Source: Thermococcaceae archaeon (GTDB lineage Archaea > Methanobacteriota_B > Thermococci > Thermococcales > Thermococcaceae). From it: a DNA stretch of 64,000 nt. The notes under the pieces are model-generated. The model was not told where the DNA came from, ran no database searches, and saw nothing but the letters and a program-made list of their open reading frames with translations. The translations under genes were made by a program, and so were the position numbers. Below, one piece after another: positions 54,946-63,071 of the stretch. Location: contig JASGLT010000005.1 of the NCBI GenBank assembly GCA_030156945.1, positions 1 through 64,000 of the forward strand, read 5' to 3'. How positions within the stretch are numbered: the stretch's first letter is position 1; the number at the start of each line of letters is the position of its first letter.

Positions 54946-55552
54946 GACAGTTGAAACTGGCAAAAGGGCCAGTGAGTTGATTTCCCGGATAAAAGGATAT
55001 GACGCCGATGTTAAATCTATTATTGGGATGATTGTTGAGATCTTTCTACTCACATTTGGGTTATTTTTCTTAGCAATAGACTTGGACAGCAGTTCTTGGG
55101 CCCCGGTGTTTGTGTTTGCCTCAATCATTTCCCCATTTGGACTAATCATTCTTTTACTTCCCATCATGTTCCATATACATGCAGACCCCCAGGAATTCGT
55201 TGAAGCTTTTAAGATGGACAATAAGAGCAAAGACGTCTCCGAAATAGAGATTCTCGAGAAAGCTTACTCAACGTGCCGTCCTTTTGTAAAAAAGGGATTT
55301 GAATACTCCCTAGAATCCTGGTTGTTGCTGAGTGTCTGGACATCACTACTTGAAGTGAGTGCAACAACGGGAAACATTACGATAAGAAACTGGTCAGCAT
55401 TTTGGTTTCTACTTTTTATCTCATCAGTGGGAGCTTTGGTGGGTTTTGTTTTGACCATTGTGTTTTACCTCCGCAAGCGCTCAATCGAGAAGGCCCTCTT
55501 TGCCATTCAGCTCAAGAAGAGCGACAAGGCGGAAATCTCGATTAAGCTTTGA
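54944..55552 (+). CDS. Membrane protein, unknown function
   Basis: About 202 residues from ATG 54944; longer readings run through the promoter. Two N-terminal membrane helices (IVEIFLLTFGLFFLAI, FASIISPFGLIILLLPIMF), a ~60-residue loop with a conserved-looking AFKMDNKSKDVSEIEI, then two C-terminal helices. Faces the VapBC pair back to back across the duplicated promoter cassette. Not related in sequence to the 53.9 kb membrane protein. No family recognised. Confidence 0.65.
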   Translation: MTVETGKRASELISRIKGYDADVKSIIGMIVEIFLLTFGLFFLAIDLDSSSWAPVFVFASIISPFGLIILLLPIMFHIHADPQEFVEAFKMDNKSKDVSEIEILEKAYSTCRPFVKKGFEYSLESWLLLSVWTSLLEVSATTGNITIRNWSAFWFLLFISSVGALVGFVLTIVFYLRKRSIEKALFAIQLKKSDKAEISIKL

Positions 55553-55561
55553 TATTGCTTT

Positions 55562-56686
55562 TTATTCCTTTACCAAACTCTTTCCCACCATATTCGCCGG
55601 CTTCTCAACTCCAAAGAACTTCAGAACCGTCGGAGCTATGTCCATAAGGCTTGGCTCTTCAAGTTCAACGTTCTCGAAGCCCCATAGTATAAGGGGCACT
55701 TTCATCACGGGCTCGTTCATCGAACCGTGCATCCCCCTTACCCAGTGGCTCGCTCCCTTTACACCTCTACACATCCGATGGGAGCAGAACCAGTAGCCGG
55801 GCTTTGCAGAAACTATGAGCTCGCCGCTGTTTGGATTGTCCAAGTGCGGAAGCTCCTCACGGAAAAAGACCTCCTTAACTACAGGCGCCCGTCTAAGGGC
55901 TTCAAAGGCTTCTTCGCTCTGGTTGGGATCTTTGAGATAAACGTGGACACCTCCGCCGGAGGAGACTCTCAGAACCTCAATTCCCTTCTCTTTAAGGTAT
56001 GTCTTCAGGTTCACCCAGGTGTGCACCTCCTCCTGCCCGTGGTCGGCGAAGATTATGAACGCATACTCGTTCTTCAACCTCTCCCAGAGGGTTCTCACGG
56101 CCGTATCTACCGTCTCGACGGCTTTCATTGCCCCCTCGCTTAGCGGCCCGTGATCGTGCTGCATCCCGTCTATCGAGGCGAAGTGGACAAGCAGGAGGTC
56201 AGGCTTGCACTCCTCGTAAAGGTAGAGCGCTGAGTTGAGAACCCAAACGTCCTTCCTCCAGTCCCGCCCGTGCTTCCTGTACATCTCGTTGCTCGCGAAG
56301 AAGGGTGGGAAGATTCTAACGTCGGTCCCGCTGAAGGGCGGCATCGTGTAGCCTGAAACCGAGGCAGTTCTAACTCCTTTTTCTCTAAGGATGTCAACTA
56401 TTGTGGGGGTTTTGATACCCTTGTGTGGATTGAATGCAACCTCGTATTCGTAGAAGTTCACCTTCCTGTCGGCTATCCTGTCGTAGTAGCCGTTCTCGAC
56501 GACGCCGTGGTCCCTCGGCCACACACCTGTCATGACGCTCGTGTGGACTAAGTCGGTCAGAGTTGGGAATATCGAATCAACGACCGCGAAGTGCCCGCTC
56601 TCGGCGAGCTCGCTCAGGAAGGGCATGTGCTTTAAGTTGTAAACCCCGTTCCCGTCGAGGCTTATAAGGGCGAGCTTCTTCCTCAC
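55562..56686 (-). CDS. Alkaline phosphatase superfamily phosphodiesterase
   Basis: 374 residues (PF01663 type I phosphodiesterase/nucleotide pyrophosphatase). Metal and nucleophile sites: SLDGNGVYN (Asp), FPTLTDLVHTS (Thr nucleophile), SIDGMQHDHG, FADHGQ and RGMHGSM. GTG start at 56686 lies in the overlap GTGA with the small coiled-coil gene stop. The first ~20 codons are duplicated at 57352-57429 (see that entry). Now the last gene of a toxin operon. Confidence 0.92.
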   Translation of the reverse strand: MRKKLALISLDGNGVYNLKHMPFLSELAESGHFAVVDSIFPTLTDLVHTSVMTGVWPRDHGVVENGYYDRIADRKVNFYEYEVAFNPHKGIKTPTIVDILREKGVRTASVSGYTMPPFSGTDVRIFPPFFASNEMYRKHGRDWRKDVWVLNSALYLYEECKPDLLLVHFASIDGMQHDHGPLSEGAMKAVETVDTAVRTLWERLKNEYAFIIFADHGQEEVHTWVNLKTYLKEKGIEVLRVSSGGGVHVYLKDPNQSEEAFEALRRAPVVKEVFFREELPHLDNPNSGELIVSAKPGYWFCSHRMCRGVKGASHWVRGMHGSMNEPVMKVPLILWGFENVELEEPSLMDIAPTVLKFFGVEKPANMVGKSLVKE

Positions 56687-56814
56687 TCTTCCTCCTCCTT
56701 CTGGGCTTTCTCTATCTTTTCAAGGGTCTTGCTGAGCCTTTCAAGCTCTTCTCTGAGCTTTTTAACTTCCTCGGCCATTCTTTTGAGCTCTTTAATGTTC
56801 TCGTCCATTCCCAT
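56683..56814 (-). CDS. 43-residue coiled-coil protein inside the toxin operon
   Basis: Starts MGMDENIKELKRMAEEVKKL and is one Lys/Glu-rich amphipathic helix with leucine heptads. Its ATG shares a base with the MazF stop (TAATG), and its TGA overlaps the GTG of the phosphodiesterase (GTGA), so it is translationally coupled on both sides. Too short for most gene finders. Likely an oligomerisation or antitoxin-like helix; function unknown. Confidence 0.65.
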   Translation of the reverse strand: MGMDENIKELKRMAEEVKKLREELERLSKTLEKIEKAQKEEEE

Positions 56815-57155
56815 TACTCTACTATCCTAAGATTGGAGCACAGTTTTGAGTTTACTTCTTGAAATAAATCTTTGGGAAGTTCTCCAAGGACACCAATTAG
56901 CAAGCCCTTGTGAAGCGTAGCTATCTTTGTTAGCTTGATAATTGAAGAGACCTTGAGACCAGTGCTCGTAAATTCAGGATGAGAGGTCTCTATTTTTACA
57001 TCAGTATCAGGCTCAAACCTATTTTTTCGGGAGGAAACGAAAGCAACGACGACGTCCTCTTTGCCCTCATGGAGAACCAATGCTGGCCGGAGTTTTGTGG
57101 CTTTTAGGTTAGTAAAGGGAAACGGAACAAGGACAAACTTGCCCTTCAAGTTCAT
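56814..57155 (-). CDS. MazF/PemK-type endoribonuclease toxin
   Basis: 113 residues with the MazF fold signature: GKFVLVPFPFTNLKATKLRPALVL, then EDVVVAFVSSR, then VSSIIKLTKIATLHK. The family cuts mRNA at short sequences. Directly follows a Lys/Glu-rich antitoxin-like gene (4-base overlap). Confidence 0.88.
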   Translation of the reverse strand: MNLKGKFVLVPFPFTNLKATKLRPALVLHEGKEDVVVAFVSSRKNRFEPDTDVKIETSHPEFTSTGLKVSSIIKLTKIATLHKGLLIGVLGELPKDLFQEVNSKLCSNLRIVE

Positions 57156-57355
57156 CTAAGCTTCACCTTTACATCGTTCTCGGTGTAAATATCAGGTTCG
57201 GACTCAAGGAACTCCCACAGAGACTCCTCCGAAAGCTTCATGATGCCGTACCTTTCATTGTCTTCGATTAACTCATCCAGTTTCTTTTCTATTTCCTCAA
57301 GCTTCTTCTCGATTTTCATTATCTCCACCATAACCTTTGAGACGCTCTCACTCAT
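57152..57355 (-). CDS. Antitoxin partner of the MazF gene
   Basis: About 67 residues from ATG 57355 after GGTGG. Helical, with heptads in IMKIEKKLEEIEKKLDELI and an acidic C-terminal segment that could mask the toxin (FLESEPDIYTENDV). Not a canonical MazE/AbrB; assigned by position and 4-base overlap with the toxin. Its ATGA start overlaps the stop of the duplicated fragment upstream. Confidence 0.7.
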   Translation of the reverse strand: MSESVSKVMVEIMKIEKKLEEIEKKLDELIEDNERYGIMKLSEESLWEFLESEPDIYTENDVKVKLR

Positions 57356-57429
57356 TTCCACCACCATTTATGCTCCAGATTGTAAACCCCGTTCCCGTCG
57401 AGGCTTATGAGGGTTAGCTTTTTTCTCAT
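57352..57429 (-). pseudogene. Duplicated 5' end of the phosphodiesterase gene
   Basis: A 25-codon frame starting MRKKLTLISLDGNGVYNLEH. The first ~20 codons match the phosphodiesterase start MRKKLALISLDGNGVYNLKH, mostly with synonymous changes. It then runs through TGGTGGTGG and stops at TGA overlapping the antitoxin ATG (ATGA). Upstream TATA AACTTTTTAAC (rc, about 57447-57457) is thus the original phosphodiesterase promoter. The peptide may act as a coupling leader. It marks the left edge of an inserted toxin-antitoxin cassette. Confidence 0.8.
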
Positions 57430-57594
57430 AGGGGAAACTGGTGATGAAAGTTAAAAAGTTTAGTCCCTACGGAATTTCTGCAGTCCATTAGTCCCTTGCT
57501 GGCCTCCTCTTTTGAGGCTTAAACTGCATACAGGGGCTGGCGGGTATCTGAAGATTTCAGGAGGACTTGGTGTGGTAACAAACCCGAGCCACGG

Positions 57595-58062
57595 TTATTT
57601 CTTCACAACTGGGATGTAAATATAGAACACAGAATTTCGATCTTCAGGTGAGAACGAGTCATCATAGAGTTCAAACTCTGGTCCACTACCCCGTACAAAT
57701 TCTTTGGAATTAGGCAGCCATTCATCGTAAATGTACCTAAATATCGCGTGGACTTTTTGTAATGTAGTGGGAAACACGGCATAAGTTTGTGCCGGTATAT
57801 TCCACTTGATCATGCCATGGGGCGGCTTTGTATCCGGCGGAACCTCAACACCCGCCATATAGTCGTATTCTCCGGTATTTTTGTCAAAGTTTCGTATAAC
57901 ACCGTAGGTAAACTCCGGATGGACTATGGCCGCTATTTCCTTGTACCGTTGCATAAACTGATTCCACAATTTCGGGATTTCAGGGCCTCTACCCTTTGTT
58001 CTGATAACCAGCCCCATTACAGTGAAAGCTCCAAGTGATTGTATTTTTGGCTCAATTTCCAT
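57595..58062 (-). CDS. GyrI-like / AraC effector-binding domain protein
   Basis: About 155 residues from ATG 58062 after GGAGATGA. A single SOUL/GyrI small-molecule-binding domain (LGAFTVMGLVIRTKG, DYMAGVEVPPDTKPPHGM, YRYIYDEWLPNS). Such stand-alone domains bind or hydrolyse small aromatic molecules. Co-oriented with a small winged-helix gene upstream of it; the pair could be a split ligand sensor and regulator, an inference. Confidence 0.82.
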   Translation of the reverse strand: MEIEPKIQSLGAFTVMGLVIRTKGRGPEIPKLWNQFMQRYKEIAAIVHPEFTYGVIRNFDKNTGEYDYMAGVEVPPDTKPPHGMIKWNIPAQTYAVFPTTLQKVHAIFRYIYDEWLPNSKEFVRGSGPEFELYDDSFSPEDRNSVFYIYIPVVKK

Positions 58063-58075
58063 TTGCGTCATCTCC

Positions 58076-58285
58076 TTATGTTTTAGAAATTTTCCACAAA
58101 TAGGCTCTGCCCTTTCCCTTGACCCTGATAAGCCCTATTTCCTGCTCCAGCCTTTTTGTCCAATTGGGGCATGGACGTTCGTAAGGCAGTTCCAAAATTG
58201 TTTTCAACTCCTTCCACGTCAGACCCTCTGGATGTTTGAGCAGTTCATCATGTATTTTCTTTTTGAATTCTACGTACCTCATCAT
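58076..58285 (-). CDS. Small winged-helix-like protein
   Basis: 69 residues: FKKKIHDELLKHPEGLTWKELKTILELP followed by a basic wing (IRVKGKGRAYLWKI). Fold reads as a minimal winged helix with likely DNA or RNA binding. Ends 13 bases before the GyrI-like gene, so they are one operon. ATG after GGAAGTG. Confidence 0.65.
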   Translation of the reverse strand: MMRYVEFKKKIHDELLKHPEGLTWKELKTILELPYERPCPNWTKRLEQEIGLIRVKGKGRAYLWKISKT

Positions 58286-58335
58286 ATCACTTCCTAACGA
58301 GAGAGTCCATTATTAAATACAAGCTTATGTCGAGC

Positions 58336-58394
58336 ACCGTCAGACTGACGTGCACTCCTCACCACTCAGTGGGATGGAAGGCTCATCATCCGGT
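58336..58394 (-). ncRNA. C/D box guide sRNA
   Basis: Minus strand: terminal stem ACCG (58394-58391), box C GATGATGA, 13-nt guide, D' CTGA (58369-58366), spacer GTGG, C' TGAGGA, 12-nt guide, D CTGA (58343-58340), closing stem CGGT. Stem arms pair fully. It starts 7 bases after the stop of the Nre gene on the same strand, like the RNA at 8.2 kb. Predicted target complements: TGGGATGGAAGGC (fifth base A) and ACTGACGTGCAC (fifth base A). Box C' is one base off consensus. Confidence 0.82.
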
Positions 58395-58401
58395 TTGGCT
58401 A

Positions 58402-59640
58402 TCACGTTAAAACCTTTCCCAGCCACTCGTCTAAAGTCTTCTGCCTCGCCAGGTGGCCGAGGAGATAGCTCCTCTGGAGGTACTTCTCAAGCGGGTGTTC
58501 GAGGAACTTCCTTACGGCCTCCAAGGCCTCGTTGAGCGTCTCAAACCTTCCAACTGGATTCTCAAGGGCCTTTTTAACTCCTACCCTTATCTGCCAAACA
58601 CCGACGGGAGCGTAGTAGGCAGGTGTCACCTCGCGGAAGACGATTACCCTCCCCTGTCTCCTTCTTTTCCTCAGATGCTCAAGAACGCTTAGGCGTGCCG
58701 CGTAGTAGGCCCCGGTAGTCTCGTTGGCGTACCCCTTTATGCCCCTAAAGTCCTCATAATCCCTCAAAACCTGAGGCTCCGCACTCCCGAAGAGCGAGCC
58801 CTTCAGCCAGACCTCCAGGAGCTCAAATGCGTAGCTTTCCGGCATTAGAACGACCGCATAGCGGTTCCCGAGGAACTCGTGGAAGTACACCTCATAGGCG
58901 TTTATCTCAGGATAGCTCAAAATTTCCCGCCTCAGGTTCTTCCCAATCGTGTCCTGAACTGCGGTGATGCTCCACCTCGTTGGAACCAGCTTTCTGTCAA
59001 TCCCCAGCAGCCCAGCTGAGAGGAGCCTTATTATGTAGTACTCGTCGAAGCCCCAGTTGTAGAGCCTCATTATCGCCTGTTCTGCCTTAAGCTCGTCCCC
59101 CACCACGTAGTCAGTTCTACGGGGTATCTTGGGGTTCTCCGTCAGCTCGAAATCGAGTAGCTCCGCCTTCGGTCCGAGTGGAGGGGCGAACTCGCTCGGG
59201 ACGACCTTGACGACGGGCTTCCTCTTCAGGATAACTTCGCTGTCCACTGGCCTTATGCTCATAGCCAGCTCCTGGATTTCGCCCAAAACCCTCCCGCTCT
59301 TTCTGACGCTGACCTCCGCCCTCGTCTCACCCATAACAAGGAGGGAGCGGTAGTAGAGGATGTCCTTTATTGTTTTGTTTTCCCACTTGAGTGGACTGTC
59401 CAGATGGATTGTATTGCCCTCTATCGGTGGCACGAGGGGGCCTACCCTCACCTTGGGGTAGCCGTACTCTCCCACGAAGATGCTCGGCGGGGAAGAGCCG
59501 AAGATGTGCCTTTTGTTGAGTTTCTGCTCCACAGTCTGGGCTACCCTGAATCTCTCGAGTATCGGACAAGTGGGCCTACCGCAGAGGAGCTTCCTTCCCT
59601 TGCATATCGCACAGAGTTTTGAGTTGAAAAGCTCCGTCAT
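58402..59640 (-). CDS. nre: Archaeal Nre family DNA repair protein
   Basis: 412 residues. An N-terminal zinc finger (CAICKGRKLLCGRPTCP, ~10-26) leads to the Nre core (FVGEYGYPKVRVGPLVPP; TRWSITAVQDT) and a C-terminal PCNA-binding-like sequence QKTLDEWLG. Haloarchaeal NreA/NreB act in repair of DNA damage with PCNA. Role here inferred from family. Its stop codon is 7 bases from a C/D box RNA. Confidence 0.9.
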   Translation of the reverse strand: MTELFNSKLCAICKGRKLLCGRPTCPILERFRVAQTVEQKLNKRHIFGSSPPSIFVGEYGYPKVRVGPLVPPIEGNTIHLDSPLKWENKTIKDILYYRSLLVMGETRAEVSVRKSGRVLGEIQELAMSIRPVDSEVILKRKPVVKVVPSEFAPPLGPKAELLDFELTENPKIPRRTDYVVGDELKAEQAIMRLYNWGFDEYYIIRLLSAGLLGIDRKLVPTRWSITAVQDTIGKNLRREILSYPEINAYEVYFHEFLGNRYAVVLMPESYAFELLEVWLKGSLFGSAEPQVLRDYEDFRGIKGYANETTGAYYAARLSVLEHLRKRRRQGRVIVFREVTPAYYAPVGVWQIRVGVKKALENPVGRFETLNEALEAVRKFLEHPLEKYLQRSYLLGHLARQKTLDEWLGKVLT

Positions 59641-59787
59641 TGTACCTCAATACACGTGGATTCGTTTAAATTTTTGCCCTGGTTGAGGATGGATAACTAA
59701 TCCGCTTAACACTATTCAAAATGCATCAAATTGCGTTTTCCTAAACTCTTATATACCTCTAGTACTTATATGTTCTGAGGTGTTTTT

Positions 59788-61605
59788 ATGTATGGCAACT
59801 GGGGAAAGTTTCTACGCGTAAACCTCTCCACGGGAGAGGTGAAGGTTGAGGAATACGAAGAAGAGCTTGCCAAGAAGTGGCTCGGAAGCAGGGGGCTGGC
59901 GATATACTTCCTTCTGAAGGAGATGGACCCGAAGGTGGACCCCCTTGGCCCGGAGAACAAGTTAATCCTCACGCCGGGTCCGCTGAGCGGTACGAGCGCT
60001 CCCACCGGAGGCAGGTACAACGTCGTTACAAAGAGCCCGGCTACGGGCTTCATAACCATGGCCAACTCGGGCGGCTACTTTGGAGCCGAGCTCAAGTTCG
60101 CGGGCTGGGACGGAATAATAGTGGAAGGGAAGGCCGAGAAGCCCGTCTACATCTACATAAAGGACGAGCACGTCGAGATTCGTGATGCGAGCCACCTATG
60201 GGGCAAGGTCGTTAGCGAGACCGAGGAGGCAATAAGGAAGGAAATAGGAAGCAAGAAGGTCAGAATAGCCCTGATAGGTCCCGCCGGTGAGAACCTCGTC
60301 AAGTTTGCCGCGATAATGAACGACGGACACCGCGCTGCCGGAAGGGCAGGTGTTGGAGCTGTCATGGGAAGCAAGAACCTCAAGGCGATAGCCGTCGAGG
60401 GAAGCAAGAGGGTTCCCATAGCGGACAAGCAGAAGTTCATGCTTACGGTTAGGGAGAAGATAAACAAGCTCAAGAACGACCCGGTTGCCGGTGGTGGGTT
60501 ACCAAACTACGGTACCGCTGTCCTCGTCAACATCATAAACGAGAACGGCCTCTATCCCACGAGAAACTTCCAGACGGGAGTTTTTGAACACGCCTACGAG
60601 CAGAGCGGAGAGGCCATGGCCAAGAAGTACCTCATAAGGAACCAACCGTGCTACGCCTGTCCTATTGGCTGTGGAAGAGTAAACAAGCTCCCGACCGTTG
60701 GCGTGACCGAGGGACCGGAGTATGAAAGCACGTGGGCCTTTGGAGCGAACCTCGGCATAAACGATTTGGCGAGCATCATCGAGGCCAACCACCAGTGCGA
60801 CGAGTTCGGTCTCGATACCATCTCAACGGGTGGAACGCTCGCCACCGCCATGGAGCTCTACGAGAAGGGTTACCTCACCGACGAAGAGCTCGGAGACGCT
60901 CCGCCCTTCAGGTGGGGCAACACGGAGGTTCTCCACTACTACATCGAGAAGATAGCCTACAGGAAGGACTTCGGCGACAAGCTGGCCGAGGGCGGCTACC
61001 GCCTTGCGGAAAGCTATGGTCACCCGGAGTACTCCATGAGCGTCAAGAAGCTCGAGCTCCCGGCCTATGACCCGAGGGGAGCGGAAGGACACGGTTTAGG
61101 ATACGCGACCAACAACCGCGGTGGATGCCACATCAAGAACTACATGATAAGCCCCGAGATCTTAGGCTATCCCTACAAGATGGACCCGCACGACATAAGC
61201 GACGACAAGGTGAAGATGCTCATAATCTTCCAGGACCTGAGTGCGCTGATTGACGCCGCCGGTCTGTGTCTCTTCACGACCTTCGGCCTTGGAGCGGACG
61301 ACTACCGCGACATGCTCAACGCGGCCCTCGGCTGGGATTTCACTACGGAAGACTACCTCAAGATCGGCGAGAGGATATGGAACGCCGAGAGGCTCTTCAA
61401 CCTCAAGGCCGGCCTCGTTCCGGAGAGGGACGACACATTACCCAAGCGCTTCCTCGAGGAGCCAATGCCCGAGGGGCCGAACAAGGGGCACGTTGTAAGG
61501 CTCAAGGAGATGCTGCCGCGCTACTACAAGCTCCGCGGCTGGACGGAGGACGGAAGGATTCCAAAGGAGAAGGCGGAAGAGCTCGGCATAGCCGAGTTCC
61601 TCTGA
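59788..61605 (+). CDS. aor: Tungsten-containing aldehyde:ferredoxin oxidoreductase
   Basis: 605 residues, the same length as P. furiosus AOR and closely similar. The 4Fe-4S cysteines are at ~288, 291, 295 (CYACPIGC) and ~494 (AAGLCLFTT). It oxidises aldehydes from amino-acid fermentation to acids, passing electrons to ferredoxin. TATA elements CTTATATACC and CTTATATG precede the ATG (59788); an imperfect repeat AAAATGCA/TGCGTTTT (59718-59739) is just upstream of the TATA. Followed by MoaD-like and radical SAM cofactor genes. Confidence 0.98.
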   Translation: MYGNWGKFLRVNLSTGEVKVEEYEEELAKKWLGSRGLAIYFLLKEMDPKVDPLGPENKLILTPGPLSGTSAPTGGRYNVVTKSPATGFITMANSGGYFGAELKFAGWDGIIVEGKAEKPVYIYIKDEHVEIRDASHLWGKVVSETEEAIRKEIGSKKVRIALIGPAGENLVKFAAIMNDGHRAAGRAGVGAVMGSKNLKAIAVEGSKRVPIADKQKFMLTVREKINKLKNDPVAGGGLPNYGTAVLVNIINENGLYPTRNFQTGVFEHAYEQSGEAMAKKYLIRNQPCYACPIGCGRVNKLPTVGVTEGPEYESTWAFGANLGINDLASIIEANHQCDEFGLDTISTGGTLATAMELYEKGYLTDEELGDAPPFRWGNTEVLHYYIEKIAYRKDFGDKLAEGGYRLAESYGHPEYSMSVKKLELPAYDPRGAEGHGLGYATNNRGGCHIKNYMISPEILGYPYKMDPHDISDDKVKMLIIFQDLSALIDAAGLCLFTTFGLGADDYRDMLNAALGWDFTTEDYLKIGERIWNAERLFNLKAGLVPERDDTLPKRFLEEPMPEGPNKGHVVRLKEMLPRYYKLRGWTEDGRIPKEKAEELGIAEFL

Positions 61606-61678
61606 TCACCTTTTCCCCATTTTTGTCCAGCAACTCTTTTATGTCCCGATGTTGAGAGTTCACTTTAAGGTGGTTTAC

Positions 61679-61927
61679 GTGCTGGTCAAGCTGTTTGCAA
61701 CCCTCATAGAGTTCACCGGGAAGAGGAAGCTTGAGATAAGCGGCCCCAAAACAGTTAGAGAGCTTCTCGACGAGCTTGAGAGAACCTTCCCGGGCTTCAA
61801 GAAGGAACTCGAAAAGGGACACATAATCCTCGTCAACGGGAAGAACATCGAGCACCTTCAGGGACTTGACACTCCTCTTAAGGATGACGACACTGTAAGC
61901 ATCTTCCCACCGGCCGGGGGCGGCTGA
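61679..61927 (+). CDS. MoaD/SAMP-like ubiquitin-fold sulfur carrier
   Basis: About 82 residues from GTG 61679 (MLVKLFATL) after GGTGG; longer readings are doubtful. Beta-grasp fold ending in the di-glycine tail PAGGG, which is thiocarboxylated to donate sulfur to molybdo/tungstopterin or conjugated to proteins. Between AOR and its maturation gene, so a role in pterin synthesis for AOR is likely. Stop lies 1 base before the radical SAM start. Confidence 0.9.
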   Translation: MLVKLFATLIEFTGKRKLEISGPKTVRELLDELERTFPGFKKELEKGHIILVNGKNIEHLQGLDTPLKDDDTVSIFPPAGGG

Positions 61928-61928
61928 A

Positions 61929-63062
61929 GTGGAGAAGGAGTACACCTTTTCCCTCTGGGACGGGAAGGTCATAGTTAGGCCGAAGCTCGACATGAAGTAC
62001 CTGTACATAGAGACCACCAGCCGCTGCAACCTGAAGTGCGAGATGTGCTTCAAGCAGTACTGGGAAGATGAAGAGGGCGACATGGACTGGGAGCTTTTCC
62101 TCAAGATACTCGACGATGCCGAGGAGTTCCCGGAGCTTAAGATGATCTACTTCGGCGGCATCGGGGAACCAACGGTCCATCCTCGCTTCATGGACATGGT
62201 GAGGGAAGTCAAGAGGCGCGGCTTCGCCCTCGGCATGAGCAGCAACGGAACACTGATGACGGATGATATGCTGCGGGAGTTCGCGAAGCTTGGCGTTGAG
62301 CTTATCTACTTCTCCATGGACACGGTCCCAACCGCTCAAAACGTCATAACCCTCGGCCATCTTGCCGCTGCAGCCACGGCCGACAGAATAAAGAAGCTCG
62401 TGGAGTACCGCGAGGAGTATGGAACGCATAAGCCGAGCATAGGCGTTGAGGTGGTCGTTACAAAGGAGAACTACAAACAGCTGCCCGATATGGCCCGATT
62501 TCTCCTGAACCTTGGCGTTGACTCCATGCTCATCTCGAACCTCCTCCCGCTCACGCCGGAGCAGACGGATGACGTAATCTACGATGGGAGCGTTGACATG
62601 GATCCTATCCTCGACCAGCTCTACAGGGTCGCCCACAGCGGGCTCTACATAAAGCTCCCCCACTTCGAGCTGAAGACGGAGCGTTCCTGCGACTTCGACG
62701 AGAACAACGTTGCCGTTGTGCGCTGGGACGGGGAGGTTTCACCGTGCTACCGCTTCCTCCACACCTACAAGGAGTACATCTTCGGCAGGGAGAAGAGGGT
62801 CAACGCCTACTCCTTCGGCAACGTGAGGGAGAAGAGTTTGGCGGAGATATGGACGAGCGAGAAGTACACGTGGTTCCGCTTCACCATGAAGAACTACATG
62901 TATCCCTCATGTACCGACTGCCCGCTGGTTGATGCATGCGACTTCGTCAAGACGAGCGACATAGACTGCTGGGGCAACGAGCCGAGCTGCGCCGACTGCC
63001 TGTGGGCGAGGAGAATAGTCCAGTGCCCCATCCCCCAGCACAACTTCGGGAAGTTCTACTAG
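61929..63062 (+). CDS. cmo: Radical SAM protein of the AOR cluster (cofactor-modifying)
   Basis: 377 residues from a GTG start. Radical SAM motif CNLKCEMC (~33-40) and C-terminal SPASM-like cysteines (CTDCPLVDAC and CWGNEPSCADC). In Pyrococcus the gene beside aor is called cmo, for cofactor modifying; it is thought to act in tungstopterin or Fe-S assembly. Translation is coupled to the MoaD-like gene (TGA then GTG 1 base later). Confidence 0.88.
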   Translation: MEKEYTFSLWDGKVIVRPKLDMKYLYIETTSRCNLKCEMCFKQYWEDEEGDMDWELFLKILDDAEEFPELKMIYFGGIGEPTVHPRFMDMVREVKRRGFALGMSSNGTLMTDDMLREFAKLGVELIYFSMDTVPTAQNVITLGHLAAAATADRIKKLVEYREEYGTHKPSIGVEVVVTKENYKQLPDMARFLLNLGVDSMLISNLLPLTPEQTDDVIYDGSVDMDPILDQLYRVAHSGLYIKLPHFELKTERSCDFDENNVAVVRWDGEVSPCYRFLHTYKEYIFGREKRVNAYSFGNVREKSLAEIWTSEKYTWFRFTMKNYMYPSCTDCPLVDACDFVKTSDIDCWGNEPSCADCLWARRIVQCPIPQHNFGKFY

Positions 63063-63071
63063 ACTCTTTCT

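Noticed and set aside
57430-57480. Box C-like GTGATGA at ~57440 as a C/D RNA
   Set aside because: No D, D' or C' box follows at usable spacing; the sequence is part of the promoter of the duplicated fragment.
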